Below, piece by piece: positions 11,360 to 23,090 of a stretch of DNA of 64,000 nt. The notes beneath the pieces were generated by a model. It was not told the DNA's origin. It worked only from the letters and a program-made list of their open reading frames with translations, and searched no databases. How positions within the stretch are numbered: the stretch's first letter is position 1; each line of letters begins with the position of its first letter. The position numbers and the translations under genes were made by a program. Where the stretch lies: assembly GCF_014805685.1 (NCBI RefSeq), contig NC_060887.1:30101963-30165962 (forward strand), written 5' to 3'. Source of the DNA: Silurus meridionalis. Taxonomy: Eukaryota > Chordata > Actinopteri > Siluriformes > Siluridae.

Positions 11360-12660
11360 TGAGCTGCATTAACAATGCTTTGGGAACGCTTCCTCGTTGT
11401 CCACACTCTGAATCACGTGTGTAATCTGGCCAACAGAGAGATGCGATGTCCCCGGCGGGGTGACGTCACGACCAGGAAGTATAAAACGTGCATGCGGTGG
11501 AGCCAAAGCTAGCTTTTGTTTGTTTACTAAGCCCTCCATGTGTGTTATCTGTGTGTGTGACAGAAAAAAATATGAGTAAGAAAAGCAAGCTGACTGTCCG
11601 TACTGTAGCCGCATATCCATGCGGACCCTCCGCTCACGGAGAGCGCTCTTAAAGGAGGGTGCTCTCCCTTGTGTCTCTGGCTACGATGTTGCTGAGACAA
11701 GGCGCCATTGGATATTGTGGGGCTCACAAGCAGACCTGACAGAGGGCTTGGGGATGGGCCCTTTCTCCCGCCTCACCTGCTGGCTCTAGTGCTAGCTCCC
11801 TGGGTTTGGAAGCATCCTTTTGGCGGTTTCTTTCCCCAGAGAAGCTGCGCTGCGCTCCACCTTTATTCCTCTGAGGAGGAAAAAGGTATGGAGACCTGCA
11901 AGCCCACGGACTCCTCCCAGCATGTGCTGTATGAGGAGCTCCTGTAAGTAGTGACTCGTGCTGCTTCCAAGCTTGAATTGGCTTGGCCAGACGAAAAGCA
12001 GAAGCAGCGCCACCTAGCAAGCTGGATGAATGCTTTCTGTGCCCTACAGCACTACCTCCACACTGGGGTCTGCACCTGTATGCCTTCCCCCTATTGCTCT
12101 GCTCCAATTGGACCCAGTTAACTGCTTGGTTGGTTCAGTGCTGGAGTTCCTGCAGGAGAAAAGTATACAGCCAATGGAGATGGAGTATACAGCCATGGAG
12201 ATGGAGGTCTCTATCAACCCTGACAATGTACGTGTACACTATTGCGGCTTATTGTGCTCCGCTTGCTAAACAGTCGCTGGGTAAACACCCCTTGGTGACA
12301 CGTTTCCTGCACAGCACCCGGAGGCTGAGACCCGGGAAGCCAAAGGCAGAGGTGGCCCTTACGTAGGTATTTGTCAGTTAAGACTGCCTTTCTTCTGGCT
12401 ATATCCTCCTTGAAAAGGGTTTGGGACCTACAGGCTCTCTCCATGGCCCTGTCCCTCCTGGAGATCACCCCTAGCATGACCAGTGCCTTTTTTTTTTACC
12501 CCAGACCGGGGTATGTACCTAATGTGCCCTCTGTTCCCCTAAGACCTGTCGTGCTGTAGACATTCTATCCTTCTCCTTTTTAAGCCCCTGACCAGGAGAA
12601 GCTTAACGGGCTGTGTCAAGTGTTTACATACATCAGCAGGACAGAACCCTATAAAAATAG
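11360..12660 (+). mobile_element. DIRS-like tyrosine-recombinase retroelement remnant, internally deleted
   Basis: Conceptual translation with frame breaks shows two ends of a DIRS-type element. A gag-like part at about 11575-12110 includes HVLYEELL then VVTRAASKLELAWPDEKQKQ and PPSKLDECFL. A recombinase-like part at about 12365-12625 includes LSVKTAFLLAISSLKRVWDL, QALSMALSLLE and PRPGYVPNVPSVPLRPVVL, resembling the integrase-like (tyrosine recombinase) domain of vertebrate DIRS elements. The reverse transcriptase, RNase H and methyltransferase parts are missing. The upstream GC-rich leader has a TATA-like 'agtataaaacgt' near 11478, consistent with a terminal-repeat promoter. Terminal repeats were not mapped. 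The identification rests on remembered family sequence style. Confidence 0.65.
12365..12625 (+). pseudogene. DIRS tyrosine recombinase fragment
   Basis: It contains KTAFLLAISSLKRVWDLQAL and PRPGYVP motifs typical of the DIRS recombinase core, interrupted by frame shifts and stops. The catalytic R-H-R-Y set is not complete in what remains, so it is inactive. Confidence 0.6.
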
Positions 12661-12889
12661 GTTTCCTGTCAACAAGCAGATCACATTGGAATTGGTGATT
12701 TTTATCTTTTATTTGAGTAATTTTCGCAGTAAGTATTGTATTCTTTACTCTTCTGCAAGGTAAATAAACTTTTTTTTTTTTATTCTAGTATGTGAGCAGT
12801 AACCAAGCCTTGCATTAGGAAGGGCATACAGCTAAAAACATGTGCCAAATTAAATATGCGTATCACAAACTTAAATTTCATACTGGATT

Positions 12890-13261
12890 GATCATGGCCC
12901 GGGTTACCAACAACGGCCACAGGTACTGATGGCTGAGGTGCAAAAAAACAGCATGTAGTGTAGCGCCAAGGTTGTCTCATTTTTACTGTGTACTGCGTAC
13001 CACTGTGTATAGTATAAATGACAATAAAAGCCTCTTGACTTGACTTGACTTGACTAATAGACTAATAGAGTCAAAGTGCAAAAAACAGCATGTAAACAGT
13101 ATAATAGAGTCAAAGGTACAAAAGACAGCATGTAAACAGTGTAGTACGGTAAAGTATAAATAATAAATAAATGATGGTGGAATGGCTGAGATGACTAATG
13201 AGTGTGTGTTAAGTGTTAAGTGTTGAATCCAGGTTATACATCTTAGTAACACACATTGAAT

Positions 13262-13326
<65 letters not shown>

Positions 13327-15950
13327 TGTGTGAGTTTACTTTCAGTTCTGTGTATTGAGGAGCCTGCTGGTTAGCGGGAAAAAATGCTTCGGAACTGTTT
13401 ACCTGATGGCAGGAGGGTGAAAAGTGTGTGTGACGGGTGTGTGTGGTCGTCCACAATGCTGTTTGCTTTGCGGATGCTCCGTGTGGTGTAAATGTGCATA
13501 ATAGAGGGAAGAGAGACTCCGATGATCTTCTCAGCTGTCCTCACTATCCTCTGTAGGGTCTTGCGATCTGAGACGGTGCAGTTCCCAAACCAGGCAGTGA
13601 TGCAGCTGCTCAAGATGCTTAAATGGTCCCTCTGTAGAACGTGTTCAGGATGGGGGGAGGGAGATGGGCTTTCCTTAGCCTTCTCAGGAAGTAGAGTAGA
13701 GGTTGAGTGACCATGTGAGGTTGTCCGCCAGGTGAATTTGGTGCTCTTGACGATCTTCACTGAGGATCCATCAATAATCATTGATCTTGCTGATTAGACC
13801 CACCACGGTCGTGTCATCGGCAAACTTGACGATGTGGTTTGAGCTGTGCATTGCTACACAGTCTTGAGTCAACAGAGTGAACAGCAGTGGGCTGAGCACA
13901 CAGCCCTGAGGGGCTCCAGTGCTCAGTGTGGTGGTGCTGGAGATGCTGTTCCCGATCCGGACTAATTGAAGTCTCCCAGTCAGGAAGTCCAGGATCCAGT
14001 TGCAGAGGGAGGTGTTCAGGCCCAGTAGGCTTAACTTCTCGATCAGGTGCTGAGGAATGATTGTGTTGAATGCTGAGCTGAAGTCAATGAACAGCATTCG
14101 TACATATGAGTCCTTGTTGTCCAGGTGGGTGAGGGCCAGGTGGAGGGTTGTGGAGATGGCATAGTCCGTGGAACGGTTTGGACAATGCACAAACTGCATG
14201 GGGTCCAGGGAGGGATGATGGGTGTGAGCATGACAGGACGATGGTCATTGAGGCAGGAGACAGTAGATATATTCGGCACGGGAAAAATGGGCGTCATCTT
14301 GCTACTCAGGGAGATGTTGAAGATGTCAGTGAACATCTGCTAGCTGTTCTGCACATTCCCTGAGCACTCTGCCAGAAATGTTGTCAGGTCCAGCAGACTT
14401 CCGTGGGTTAACTCTGCCTAGAGTTTTCCTTACTTCAGCTGTGGTTAGACAGAGCACCTGGTCAGTGGGAGGAGGGGTGGTCTTTCTCGCCTTCACTATG
14501 TTCTGTACCTCAAACCGGGCGTATCGTTCAGCGCATCTGTGAGGGAGGCTTCACGGTCACAAGCAGGTGGTGTTGTCTTGTAGTTAGTGATCGCCTGGAT
14601 GCCCTGCCACATGTGCTAAGTGTCTCCCCTGTCCTGGAAGTGGTCGTGGATTTTCTTTGCATGTGTGCGCTTCTCCTCTCCGATTGCATGGGACAGTTTG
14701 GCCCTTGCTGTTTTTAAGGCTGTCTTGTCCCCTGTTCTGAAGGCAAAGTCTCTTTGTTTCAACAGCACATTTGCAGTCATCCACGGCTTCTGGTTGGAGC
14801 GTGTAGTGATGGTCTTGGAGTTGGTCACATCATCAATGCACTTGCTAATGTAGCTGGTCACTGTTGATGAACTTGATGGAATCGCCGTTGGTTGCAGCCT
14901 CCCTAAACATGTCCCAGTCAGTGCACTCAAAACAGTCCTGAAGAGCAGAAGTAGCTCCTTCTGGCCAGGTTTTCACCCATTTCAGAACCGGTTTAGAGCA
15001 CCTGACGAGCGGTCTGTATGCTGGTATTAGCATAACAGAGATGTGGTCTGAGTAGCTGAGATGGGGCGGGGCTCCGCACGATATGCGCCGGGGATGTTTG
15101 TATAAACAAGATCCATTGTGTTCGCTCCTCTCGTTGCAAAGTCCACATGCTGATGGAGTTTAGGGAGTACAGTCCTGAGATTCACATGGTTGAAATCTCC
15201 GGTGATAATAAACAATCCGTCAGGGTGAGCATTCTGCAGGTCGCTAATAGCGGCATAGAGTTCACACAGTGTCTCCTTAGCATTAGCGCTGGGAGGAATG
15301 TACACGCCGACAATGAAAACAGTGGCGAATTTCCGTGGTAAATAAAAAGGTCTGCATCTAACAGTCACAAACTCCAGTAGCGATGAGCAATAGCTTAAAA
15401 TAAGCACAGAGTTCTTGCACCAGATGGCGGCTTCCGGAACTCTGTCACTGAGCCACATATCCGTGAAAACAAAGACACAACAATCTCTAAACTCTCGCTG
15501 TGTGGTCCATTGGAGTCGGACGTAATCCAGTTTATTGTCCAGGGAGCAGACGTTTGAAAGAAAAATGGACAGGAGAGCCAGCCGGCTAGGGTTAGCATTT
15601 AGCCTAGCATGGACACCCGCCTGCATGCTGCGCTTCCGCTTCCTCAAGCAGCGCTTCCGAAGTCCCCTTTCCCGGCCACCAGCATCAGGTGACACCGAGG
15701 GCTGGGGGCCTGGTCTTTGTGGCGGAGGTAGCAGCAAGCCGAGGTCCCGAAGGTTATTGATAACTTCATTATGCAGATTATTGATTGCATAATGCCTGTA
15801 CCGTAACAGTGTCTGGTGGTTGGACACATGAACACAGCTGACTCTGGTGTCCATGTATTGTGAAAGGTCGGGCTAAATATGGTGAAAGCACCATTTTTGG
15901 ATCCGGAGACGCCACTGCGAGCTACTGCTGGGGCGCCATCTTGGATTGAA
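12890..15950 (-). mobile_element. Non-LTR retrotransposon (LINE), jockey-superfamily type, broken ORFs
   Basis: Read on the minus strand from about 15950 to 12890. It has an N-terminal ORF plus apurinic endonuclease (15027-15854; [38 protein letters not shown]). A linker follows (14616-14930; [20 protein letters not shown]). The reverse transcriptase (13771-14336) has [25 protein letters not shown] and the catalytic FADD box. The C-terminal region (13371-13781) has AWFGNCTVSDRKTLQRIVRT. Frameshifts and stops between these blocks make it inactive. The 3' region holds a long TG array and ends in TTGAC tandem units near 13035-13055. The exact clade (Rex1/CR1/L2-like) cannot be fixed by eye. Confidence 0.9.
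13264..13325. repeat. (TG)n microsatellite inside the LINE 3' region
   Basis: About 31 GT units lying within the LINE 3' untranslated part. Confidence 0.97.
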
Positions 15951-15954
15951 TCTT

Positions 15955-16575
15955 GCTTTCATGTTGTGGATGAAAAGAGAAATGGTGTAGGAGTTAATTC
16001 TGAAGAAAGAGTACTGTACGAGTGTAGTGGAGGTGAAGAGAGTTTCTGATAGGGTAAAGAACGTGAAGCTGAAAGTTGAAGGGGTGATGATAAATGTCAT
16101 CAGTGCCTATGCTCCACAAGTTGGTTTTGATATTAAGGAGAAAAAAAAATTCTGAAGTGAGTTAGATAAAGAGATGGAGAGTGTACCTAGGAATGAAAGA
16201 TTGTTGATTGGGGCAGATTTCAACGGCCATGTTGGTGAAGGGAACAGCAGTGATGAGGAGGTGATGGTATGCATAGCCTTAAGGAGAGGAATGTGGAAGG
16301 GCAGATGGTGGTAGATTTTGCTAAAAGGATGGCAATGCTTACTGATGACATCTGGAAAGAGAAAGGAAGACAAATAGACATGGTGGTGGAATGAGCAAGT
16401 GCAGAAAAACATTAGAAGAAAGAGGTTGGAGAAACAGAAATAGGATCGGCAACGAGATGAAAAAATTAAGCAGGAGTACAAGGAGATGCAGCAGCAGGTG
16501 AAGAGGGATGTGGCTAAAGCAAACGAAAAGGCATATAAGTAGTTGTATGAGAAGTTAGACACTAAGGAAGGAATT
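15955..16575 (+). mobile_element. RTE-like LINE fragment (endonuclease plus start of RT region)
   Basis: Plus-strand translation gives VKLKVEGVMINVISAYAPQV, ELDKEMESVPRNERLLIGAD and FNGHVGEGNSSDEE, an RTE-type endonuclease core. After an internal deletion comes IKQEYKEMQQQVKRDVAKAN then EKAYKQLYEKLDTKEG, the segment before the RT domain. It is truncated at about 16575 where a different LINE begins. Separate 3' ends of this family occur at 39960-40080 and 57005-57270. Confidence 0.8.
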
Positions 16576-17512
16576 GGGGCAGTAGCTCACATCGGCCGCT
16601 CCGGACCCAAAATGGTGCTACTTTCATTTTGTACCCCGCCTTACGCAAAATATGGACATCGGAGCAACCGGTGTCCTTGTGTACAACAGCCAAACACTCC
16701 AGAAACACAGAAACAAGCCCAGCAACACAATAAATTATGATCTGCGGCAGAAGCTAAGCAACCTTGGTGTGCTTAGAGAAACAAGCCTCCAGACTTCAGC
16801 ATCGCCTGCGGCAGACGGACGGAGGAGGGGGAATCAAAAGTGTCGCGCAAAGAAGTGGAAGTGCGGAAAGTGAGCAGGGACTAATGATAGGCTAACCCTA
16901 GCCGGCCTGCTCTTTCATTTATCCTGCTGGCAAATGTCTGCTCCCTGGATAATAAATTGGACTACATCATACTCCAACAAGCTACTTGGCGTGAGTATAG
17001 ACACTGCTGTGTCTTTGTGTTTACTAAAACATGGCTGAGTGATGGAGTTCCATATGCAGCGATTCAGCTGGACAGGCTAGCTGTGTTTCATGCCGACAGA
17101 AATGCAGCTCTGGGCGGTAAGACCTGAGGCGGTTGTCTGTGTATTGACATGTTAAGGGAAGCTGCAACCAACGGCAATTTCATCAACTTGGAGGAGTACA
17201 CGTCAACAGTGACCAGCTACATCAGCAAGTGCATTGATGACGTGACCATCTCCAAGACCATCACCACACGCTCCAAACAGAAGCCATGTATGGCCGCTAA
17301 GGTGCATGAGCTACTATAATCCAGAGATTCCGCCTTCAGAGCAGGGGACAAGAAGGCCTTAAAGATAGCGAGGGCCAAACTGTCCCGTGTCACCAGAGAG
17401 GTAAAGCACGCACACGCCAAAAGAATCTACGGCCACTTCCAGGACAGCGGAGACACTTGGCACATGTGGCAGAGCATCCAGGCAATCACGAACTACAAGA
17501 CAACTTTACCTG
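16576..17512 (+). mobile_element. Second copy of the jockey-type LINE, internally deleted
   Basis: It encodes, in broken frames, NSQTLQKHRNKPSNTINYDL (N-terminal ORF), [20 protein letters not shown] (endonuclease start) and then, after a deletion near 17125-17155, [20 protein letters not shown] and [20 protein letters not shown]. These blocks match the LINE at 12890-15950 read on the other strand. The copy stops at about 17512, where DIRS-like sequence starts. No RT domain remains. Confidence 0.88.
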
Positions 17513-17524
17513 TTGTTGTTCACC

Positions 17525-18000
17525 CTATCGGATCTTCCACAGGGACAGGGCCGTGCTGCTCGACGCCCCTCTAGTGCCAACTGCCTTGTTTGACGACTCC
17601 GCAAGTACAGACGTCGAGAGGTTCAGGAGGCCAAAAAGCAATCGGCAGCATTTCGGAGGTTTTCCCATAACACTCTGAAACTCAACCCAGCACCTCCAAT
17701 TGGCAACTGCAGAAAGAAAGCATCGCGACACTCTCTCTCCCTGTAAGGGATCTGACTGTCATCCTCAATAAGAGGGCTTCGACCAAAAGGTCCTGACAGG
17801 ACATGCTGGGGGGTGCCTGAAGGGGCACAGCTTTTCTTGGTGCTCGTCCCAATCTGGCCCCCTCAGGGACCTGGTTTGTTAACCTTGCCACAAAATGTGT
17901 TTCAGGGCATGGCCATCTCTCTTTCGAGGCCACTACAGCCGCTTTAGGGCGTTGCCCCTGCTCTAGGCATACCAGAGGTCAGTCTTGAGAGACACATTTG
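17525..18000 (+). mobile_element. DIRS-like gag C-terminal fragment
   Basis: The frame beginning near 17530 reads [20 protein letters not shown], then FDDSASTDVERFRRPKSNRQ and HFGGFPITL. This resembles the '...LLDAP...LFG..V..VVERF.EAK...AF..FLPR' block at the end of DIRS gag. Sequence to about 18000 may be the start of its pol. It has the same orientation as the remnant at 11360-12660, so both could be pieces of one family or one disrupted copy. Confidence 0.55.
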
Positions 18001-18017
18001 GAAATAGAAATTTATAA

Positions 18018-18256
18018 AGCCACAAGAATGTTAGTAAAGTCAGGTACTGATATAGGGGGAGGAGGTCCAGGGTGCAGTCAGTGTTCCAATTCTGTTTCCA
18101 TCCCATGGAAACCATATATTCTTTATGCACAGGGGCATTGTCATGCTGGAACAGGTTGGTTCTCCTAGTTCAAATGAAGGTGAAATTTAATGCTACTGCA
18201 TTCCAAAAACCACATATGGCTGGAAATGTCATGTGGCCCAATACTTTCATGATTCA
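18018..18256 (-). mobile_element. Tc1-like non-autonomous element fragment
   Basis: Landmarks of the 781-1296 family in the same orientation are 'agtaaagtcaggtactgata', 'gcacaggggcattgtcatgc', 'tggaacaggttggttctcc' and a terminal 'ggaaatgtcatgtggccca' 'atacttt'. The left half is missing. Confidence 0.75.
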
Positions 18257-18309
18257 ATAAGTATTTTATTCAATCTGATTTATTTGCTTACATTAAATAA
18301 TGAAACTAC

Positions 18310-18556
18310 TGTAAATTCTTTTGGAGGGGACATCAGTAAACTTTCTTTCGGCTTTTCCCATCAGGGGTTGCCACAGCGGATAATACGTATTCATGATCCG
18401 CATGTTCAATTTGCCACGTTTTTACGCTGGATGCCCTTCCTAACGCAACCCTCCCCATTTATTCGGGCTTGGGACAGGCCCTAAGAGTGCACTGGCTTGT
18501 GCAACCCTAATGGCTGGGGTTGGTTCCCTGACCGGTAATCGAACCCGGGCATCAAT
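18310..18556 (-). repeat. RTE-tail-derived interspersed repeat
   Basis: 'tttctttcggcttttcccat' followed by 'caggggttgccacagcggat' is the reverse complement of the RTE 3' tail seen at 40036-40078 and 57231-57265. The remainder ('atgcccttcctaacgcaacc', 'ggtaatcgaacccgggc') has a tRNA-type box B look. It is probably a SINE mobilised by the RTE family. Confidence 0.7.
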
Positions 18557-18986
18557 GATTATAGCTAAAGTAAAGTTTTCTGGTACATTAAGGTATTTCA
18601 TAGTGATTTTTAAATTTAAGTATCAATTTGTCACAAAAGGTTCACCTAAAATTGAATGAGAAGTTGAGGTACACAGCCGTCAGTTTTAAATGCTTGGTGA
18701 AATTGTTATTTTAAAATCAAATAAAAGATTATATAGGCTAAAACATAAAAAATGTAATGTAGACAATATATAAGTGGATTTTTCATACATTTTACATCTA
18801 TATTGAAAACTAAAATATAATTCAAAATGAAACAGTATACTTACAAATGTTATGATTATAATTTTTTTTACTATTTTTTATGTACTGCAAGGATTGGGCA
18901 TTACAAATACACCAGTGTACATTTTTTGTAAATTAATTAATTATTAATTATTAATACTATAATATAATCAAAATACTATTGTACTA

Positions 18987-18987
<1 letters not shown>

Positions 18988-19044
<57 letters not shown>
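18988..19044. repeat. (ATT)n microsatellite
   Basis: About 19 perfect ATT/TTA units. Confidence 0.95.
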
Positions 19045-19046
<2 letters not shown>

Positions 19047-19660
19047 ATACATGTTTTATGATTAAAAGTTAAATAACATCACTTTAAATATATATGTGTA
19101 TGCCAGCCCTGTGTAACAGTGTGAGACGTTATTACGAGACGATTATGGGTATTTGTCTGAGATGGGGGAGAAAAGCAGGGAGACAGGATACTGCAGAAGT
19201 CTGTCTTTAATTCCCATTTGATCTAATTTCTATCTATAGGGTAAGCTAGTCAGACAATAAGGGTGTCTCTTTTTAGATTTTTTTTTCCTTTGAGATTTTA
19301 TACCAGACTGTCCTAATATCGAAATGAAATTAGATAAAGTAGGCTTTTAGTATGTTCTTATATCATTATTTTTACCCAGGTGAATCATGCAGGAGACAGT
19401 GGAAATAACTAAATCACCAACAATACTTATCCTATTCACATTTCCTGTTCACATATAAGAAACTTTAATGATGTATGGCCCTGCATGTTATATAACTGTC
19501 TGGTTTATGGTTTTTATTCTGCCTTTATCATGTGCAGAAATAAGTAAAAAAAATGGATTGTTAATAAACAAAAGCTTATGATTTGCACCCTCTAGAGTTA
19601 TTTTTTCAGCAATATGCAAGTGTGACTTTACAGGAATCATTAGTGCACGACTTTCCATTG

Positions 19661-19664
<4 letters not shown>

Positions 19665-19729
<65 letters not shown>
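19665..19729. repeat. (TA)n microsatellite
   Basis: About 32 TA units. It is self-complementary and can form a cruciform. Confidence 0.97.
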
Positions 19730-19735
<6 letters not shown>

Positions 19736-21239
19736 CTGTCATGTTTAATGCATGACCCACATTCATCATTCATGCTTGCCTGCACATGGATTTAGATGAT
19801 TAAGGCTGATATTATTACAAAGAAGCCCTAGAATTGTGTTTTTTCTTGTTCTCTCTAATATTTTTTTAGCTGATAGTATTCTTAGACCCTGACCTATTCG
19901 TTGTAGCATGTTGATATTTTAGCATGTGGATGATGGAGACTACAAAGCAATTCTCTAAGCTTTGCATAATGATGTCTGTCAAATGCTGTAAATGTAAAAA
20001 AAAAAAACCCTGTAATCTTCAAAATGAGTATGCTGCTCAGTATGTTGCTTTCATTCATATTTTCAATTGCATGTTTGTGTTGTAATTCCAGTATATTACT
20101 CTTTGAATCTATGAGCAACATAATGACTATTTTCTATTTTTTTGCAGCTATTTTTAATACTTGGAACAATTGCTACTGTGCTGCTATATTGATCACAGTA
20201 TTCTGGATTGAGGACATAGTGGCCAAGGATGCATTATTATTATAATTAGCAGTGGTCCATAACCAAAGAATAGATTTGTATGCAGTTAAGCAAGTGCAGT
20301 CCTGCAAGCTATGAAACCATTGATACCCATCCTTATCTACTATGGAGTGATTTTTTTTTTCCCACTGAATTTCTGGCCCATTTCCTATCTGCTACCTTCA
20401 AGATGTCAAGAATAGCAAATAATGAAATTGTGTATCAGTGGTAAGATGGAAAGAGATGATGGTATTGTATCATATAATGAATAATTTAGATGAATTAATA
20501 TTGAAAGAGGTGAGGAGAAAAAACAATGCAAGCAGAGCCAAGTAGTTATGAGCAAAAGGCTTGGTCAGATATTTGACTTTACCTTGTAAAGGCATTACAA
20601 CCTTCCAGCTACTCCAACAGAACTCATTTATCTCTGAACACTACAAATGTTTTTTTGTTTTTGTTTTTTATTCAAAGTGTAACCAGCACTATTTTATCAA
20701 CTGTAAGTATAGGCAGATTTAACAAAAAATGTGTTGGGTTTCTGATTTTTGTTATCAGACATCTGATACATTTAAAAATGTCCTGTTGCTGAATCAGGTC
20801 TGTCTTCAGAAGACATGAACATATAAGAGACAAACACTCCTACATTTAAATTACAAATTTGATACACTGAATTCATTAAACCACCAGTAATATGACCAAA
20901 GATGTAAGAGTTTTTATTCTGTATTTGACAAAGTTTATTTTAAATGTGTATTTGTATTCAACATATTCAACTTGTTGGTGACATCTGACATAATTACAAG
21001 GTGGCAGTTAATAACTGGAGGTTATACCAGTTTTAACAAAAGCTGTTTAATTATGTAATTTTTCTTGGTAGTTGTCTCATGCAGAGAGAACAACATACTA
21101 TATATGTATGTTACATTACCATAAATCATGTTAGGTACTGTAGCGACAGAACTTTGAATACACAAATATGACAAAACTGTGATTTCTTTTTTTATGCAAA
21201 ACTGGGCTATAGCATCATACAAGTATTATGGATTGAAAA

Positions 21240-21855
21240 TAATCTATATGTTTGTATATGCTTTTGAATACCCTATTCCACATTTAATACCCATATACTG
21301 TTTTAATAACCTCAACTCTTCTATGGAGTGTGCTTTTGGAGATTTGTGCTCATTCAGCCACAAGGGTGTTACTAAAGTTAGGTAGTAATGTACGTTGTGG
21401 GGGGCTGGGGTGCAGTTATTAATCCAATTCATCCAAAGATGTTTAGTAGTGTTGAGGTCAGAGCTCTATAGCAGGCCACTGAGCATTTTCCATTCCAACT
21501 TATGTAAACCAGGGAAGTGGTAACCTACTGGATAAAATGTTGGACTTCTGAATAGAGGGTCATGAGTTTAAATCCCAGCACCACCAAGCTACCACTACTG
21601 AGCCCTTGCGCAAGGCACTTAACCCTCAATTTCTCAGCTGTATAACTAAAATAACTGTAAGTTGCCCTGGATAAGGGCATATGCCATAAATGTAATTGTA
21701 AACCATACCTTCAAAAGGTACATTTTTACACATGGGCATTGCAATGCTAAACAGATTTGGGTCTTCTAGCTCAAGTGAAGGGAAAATTCAATAACCCACA
21801 TACTGTATGGCTAGTAAAGTCAGCTGTCCCAATACTTTTGTCCATATAGTTACTG
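21240..21855 (-). mobile_element. Tc1-like non-autonomous element, split by a SINE
   Basis: Family landmarks 'cctcaactcttctatggagt', 'ttcagccacaagggtgttac', 'ggtagtaatgtacgttgtgg' and 'acatgggcattgcaatgcta' end in 'caatacttttgtccatatag'. It is the same family and orientation as 781-1296. The SINE at 21512-21696 interrupts it. Confidence 0.8.
21512..21696 (+). mobile_element. tRNA-type SINE with 9-bp target duplication
   Basis: The head carries Pol III-like boxes (box A-like tggtaacctactgg; box B-like gagtttaaatcc). The body contains 'gcgcaaggcacttaaccctc', and the tail is of L2 type ('ctggataagggcatatgcca' then taaatgtaat). TGTAAACCA flanks it on both sides (21503-21511 and 21697-21705), a perfect target duplication inside the Tc1-like host element. 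Confidence 0.88.
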
Positions 21856-21859
21856 GCTA

Positions 21860-22674
21860 AAAATATGCAACTGTCATTCCAATGGTTAAAACTATTTAAA
21901 TAACTGACATTATGTAAGAAAATACTTTTTTATTTATTATAAATAAATAACATTTTCAATTTATTTGTTAGGAGAAAATAACCACCTTGAAAATATCAAA
22001 AATTTCTTGCCATAAATTTAACACTAACACCTATGGTGGGTAATCAATTACAGGGTTAGATTAATACATTCTTTATAAAGTGTAGTTTTAATAAAAATAA
22101 TTAAAATGAAAATAATAAATAGAAGAAAAAGAAAAAGAAGAAGAAGAGCAGAAACACGAGTGAGGATACTTCCTTTTAATTTGAAGAAATTAGGGAGTAT
22201 ATTTGATTAAAAAAGTACTAATAAAAACAACAACAACAATAAGAAGAAGAAGAAAAAGAAGAAGAAAAAGAAAAAAAAACAACAACTATTTAGGAGTGAG
22301 GATATAAACAAAATATTTAAAATATTATATATAATAAAGTATATATAATAGACAAGGTTAAATCCTAAATACCACTACTACTAATACTACTACTAATAAC
22401 AATACAATTAAATAATAATACGTATTAAAGAATTGTGCTACTTCTTAAATTATATATCTAAAAGAAGTCTTGAAACAAATTAAAGTGTATATTTAATAAA
22501 TAATTCCAATACTAAATACTACTACTACCACCACTACTATATAATAGTACTAATAATACACATTAAAGAGAATTTTTTCTAGACAAAAGTGAGAAGTATA
22601 TTTGATAGATGAGATTAAATACTACTAAAAACAACTCCTACTAACACTACTACTACTACTCTACTACTGGTCTA

Positions 22675-22677
<3 letters not shown>
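21860..22677. repeat. Low-complexity GAA-, ACT- and AT-rich tract
   Basis: There are purine-rich GAA/AGA runs (22115-22285), scattered TACTAC units (22370-22680) and repeated 'aataataata'. The tract is degenerate simple sequence with no genes. Confidence 0.75.

Positions 22678-22679
<2 letters not shown>

Positions 22680-22747
<68 letters not shown>
22680..22747. repeat. (TA)n microsatellite
   Basis: About 33 TA units ending about 40 bases before the CpG-rich promoter region. Confidence 0.97.
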
Positions 22748-22754
<7 letters not shown>

Positions 22755-22779
22755 GGTTTGATGTTGTATGTTGCATTGC

Positions 22780-23090
22780 TGTAAGGCATGAGAGTCTCCG
22801 GCTTACGTCAGAAGGCGCTTTGCTCAGGGACAGTGACGTTCGCACTGATCTGTGACAGACACGCGGCTCGCGCGCCTCTCCACCAATCAGGGTTTGGCCA
22901 CGCCCACCGCGGCGTGGATCGCCGGGGGGCGCGCGTAGGTTGCTGTCTCTCTCTCTCTCGCGTACTCCGTGTTATGAGCGCGGTGGTCGGGCTACGACAC
23001 CCGGTCCGCCTGCGAGCTCCACGCCGAGCGCCATCCGACCCGTAAATAATAATAACAACAATAATAAAAAATTAAAAAACGCGCGTAAAC
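22780..23090 (+). promoter_or_regulatory. slc12a7: CpG-rich promoter and 5' UTR of upstream slc12a7 first exon
   Basis: An abrupt switch from AT-repeat DNA to CpG-dense sequence. It has a CCAAT box (22883-22887), a KLF/Sp-type ccacgccc motif at about 22898-22905, and many CGCG steps (22860-22940). It is the only strongly CpG-rich block with such motifs in the window besides transposon-derived ones. An 85-codon upstream ORF opens at 22788. A second ATG at 22940 overlaps the main start in another frame, so translation from long 5' ends would be dampened. Confidence 0.65.

Larger units (their letters stand above)
18560..21220. other. AT-rich intergenic DNA with microsatellites
   Basis: No coding or structural gene recognised apart from the (ATT)n and (TA)n arrays listed separately. 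Confidence 0.5.

Noticed and set aside
12983..13456. 157-codon minus-strand ORF with poly-Thr-His
   Set aside because: It is a read-through of the TG/CA microsatellite in the LINE 3' region.
19488..19795. Poly-Ile-Tyr ORFs on both strands
   Set aside because: They are translations of a TA microsatellite. The same applies at 37.8, 40.8, 56.2 and 58.5 kb.
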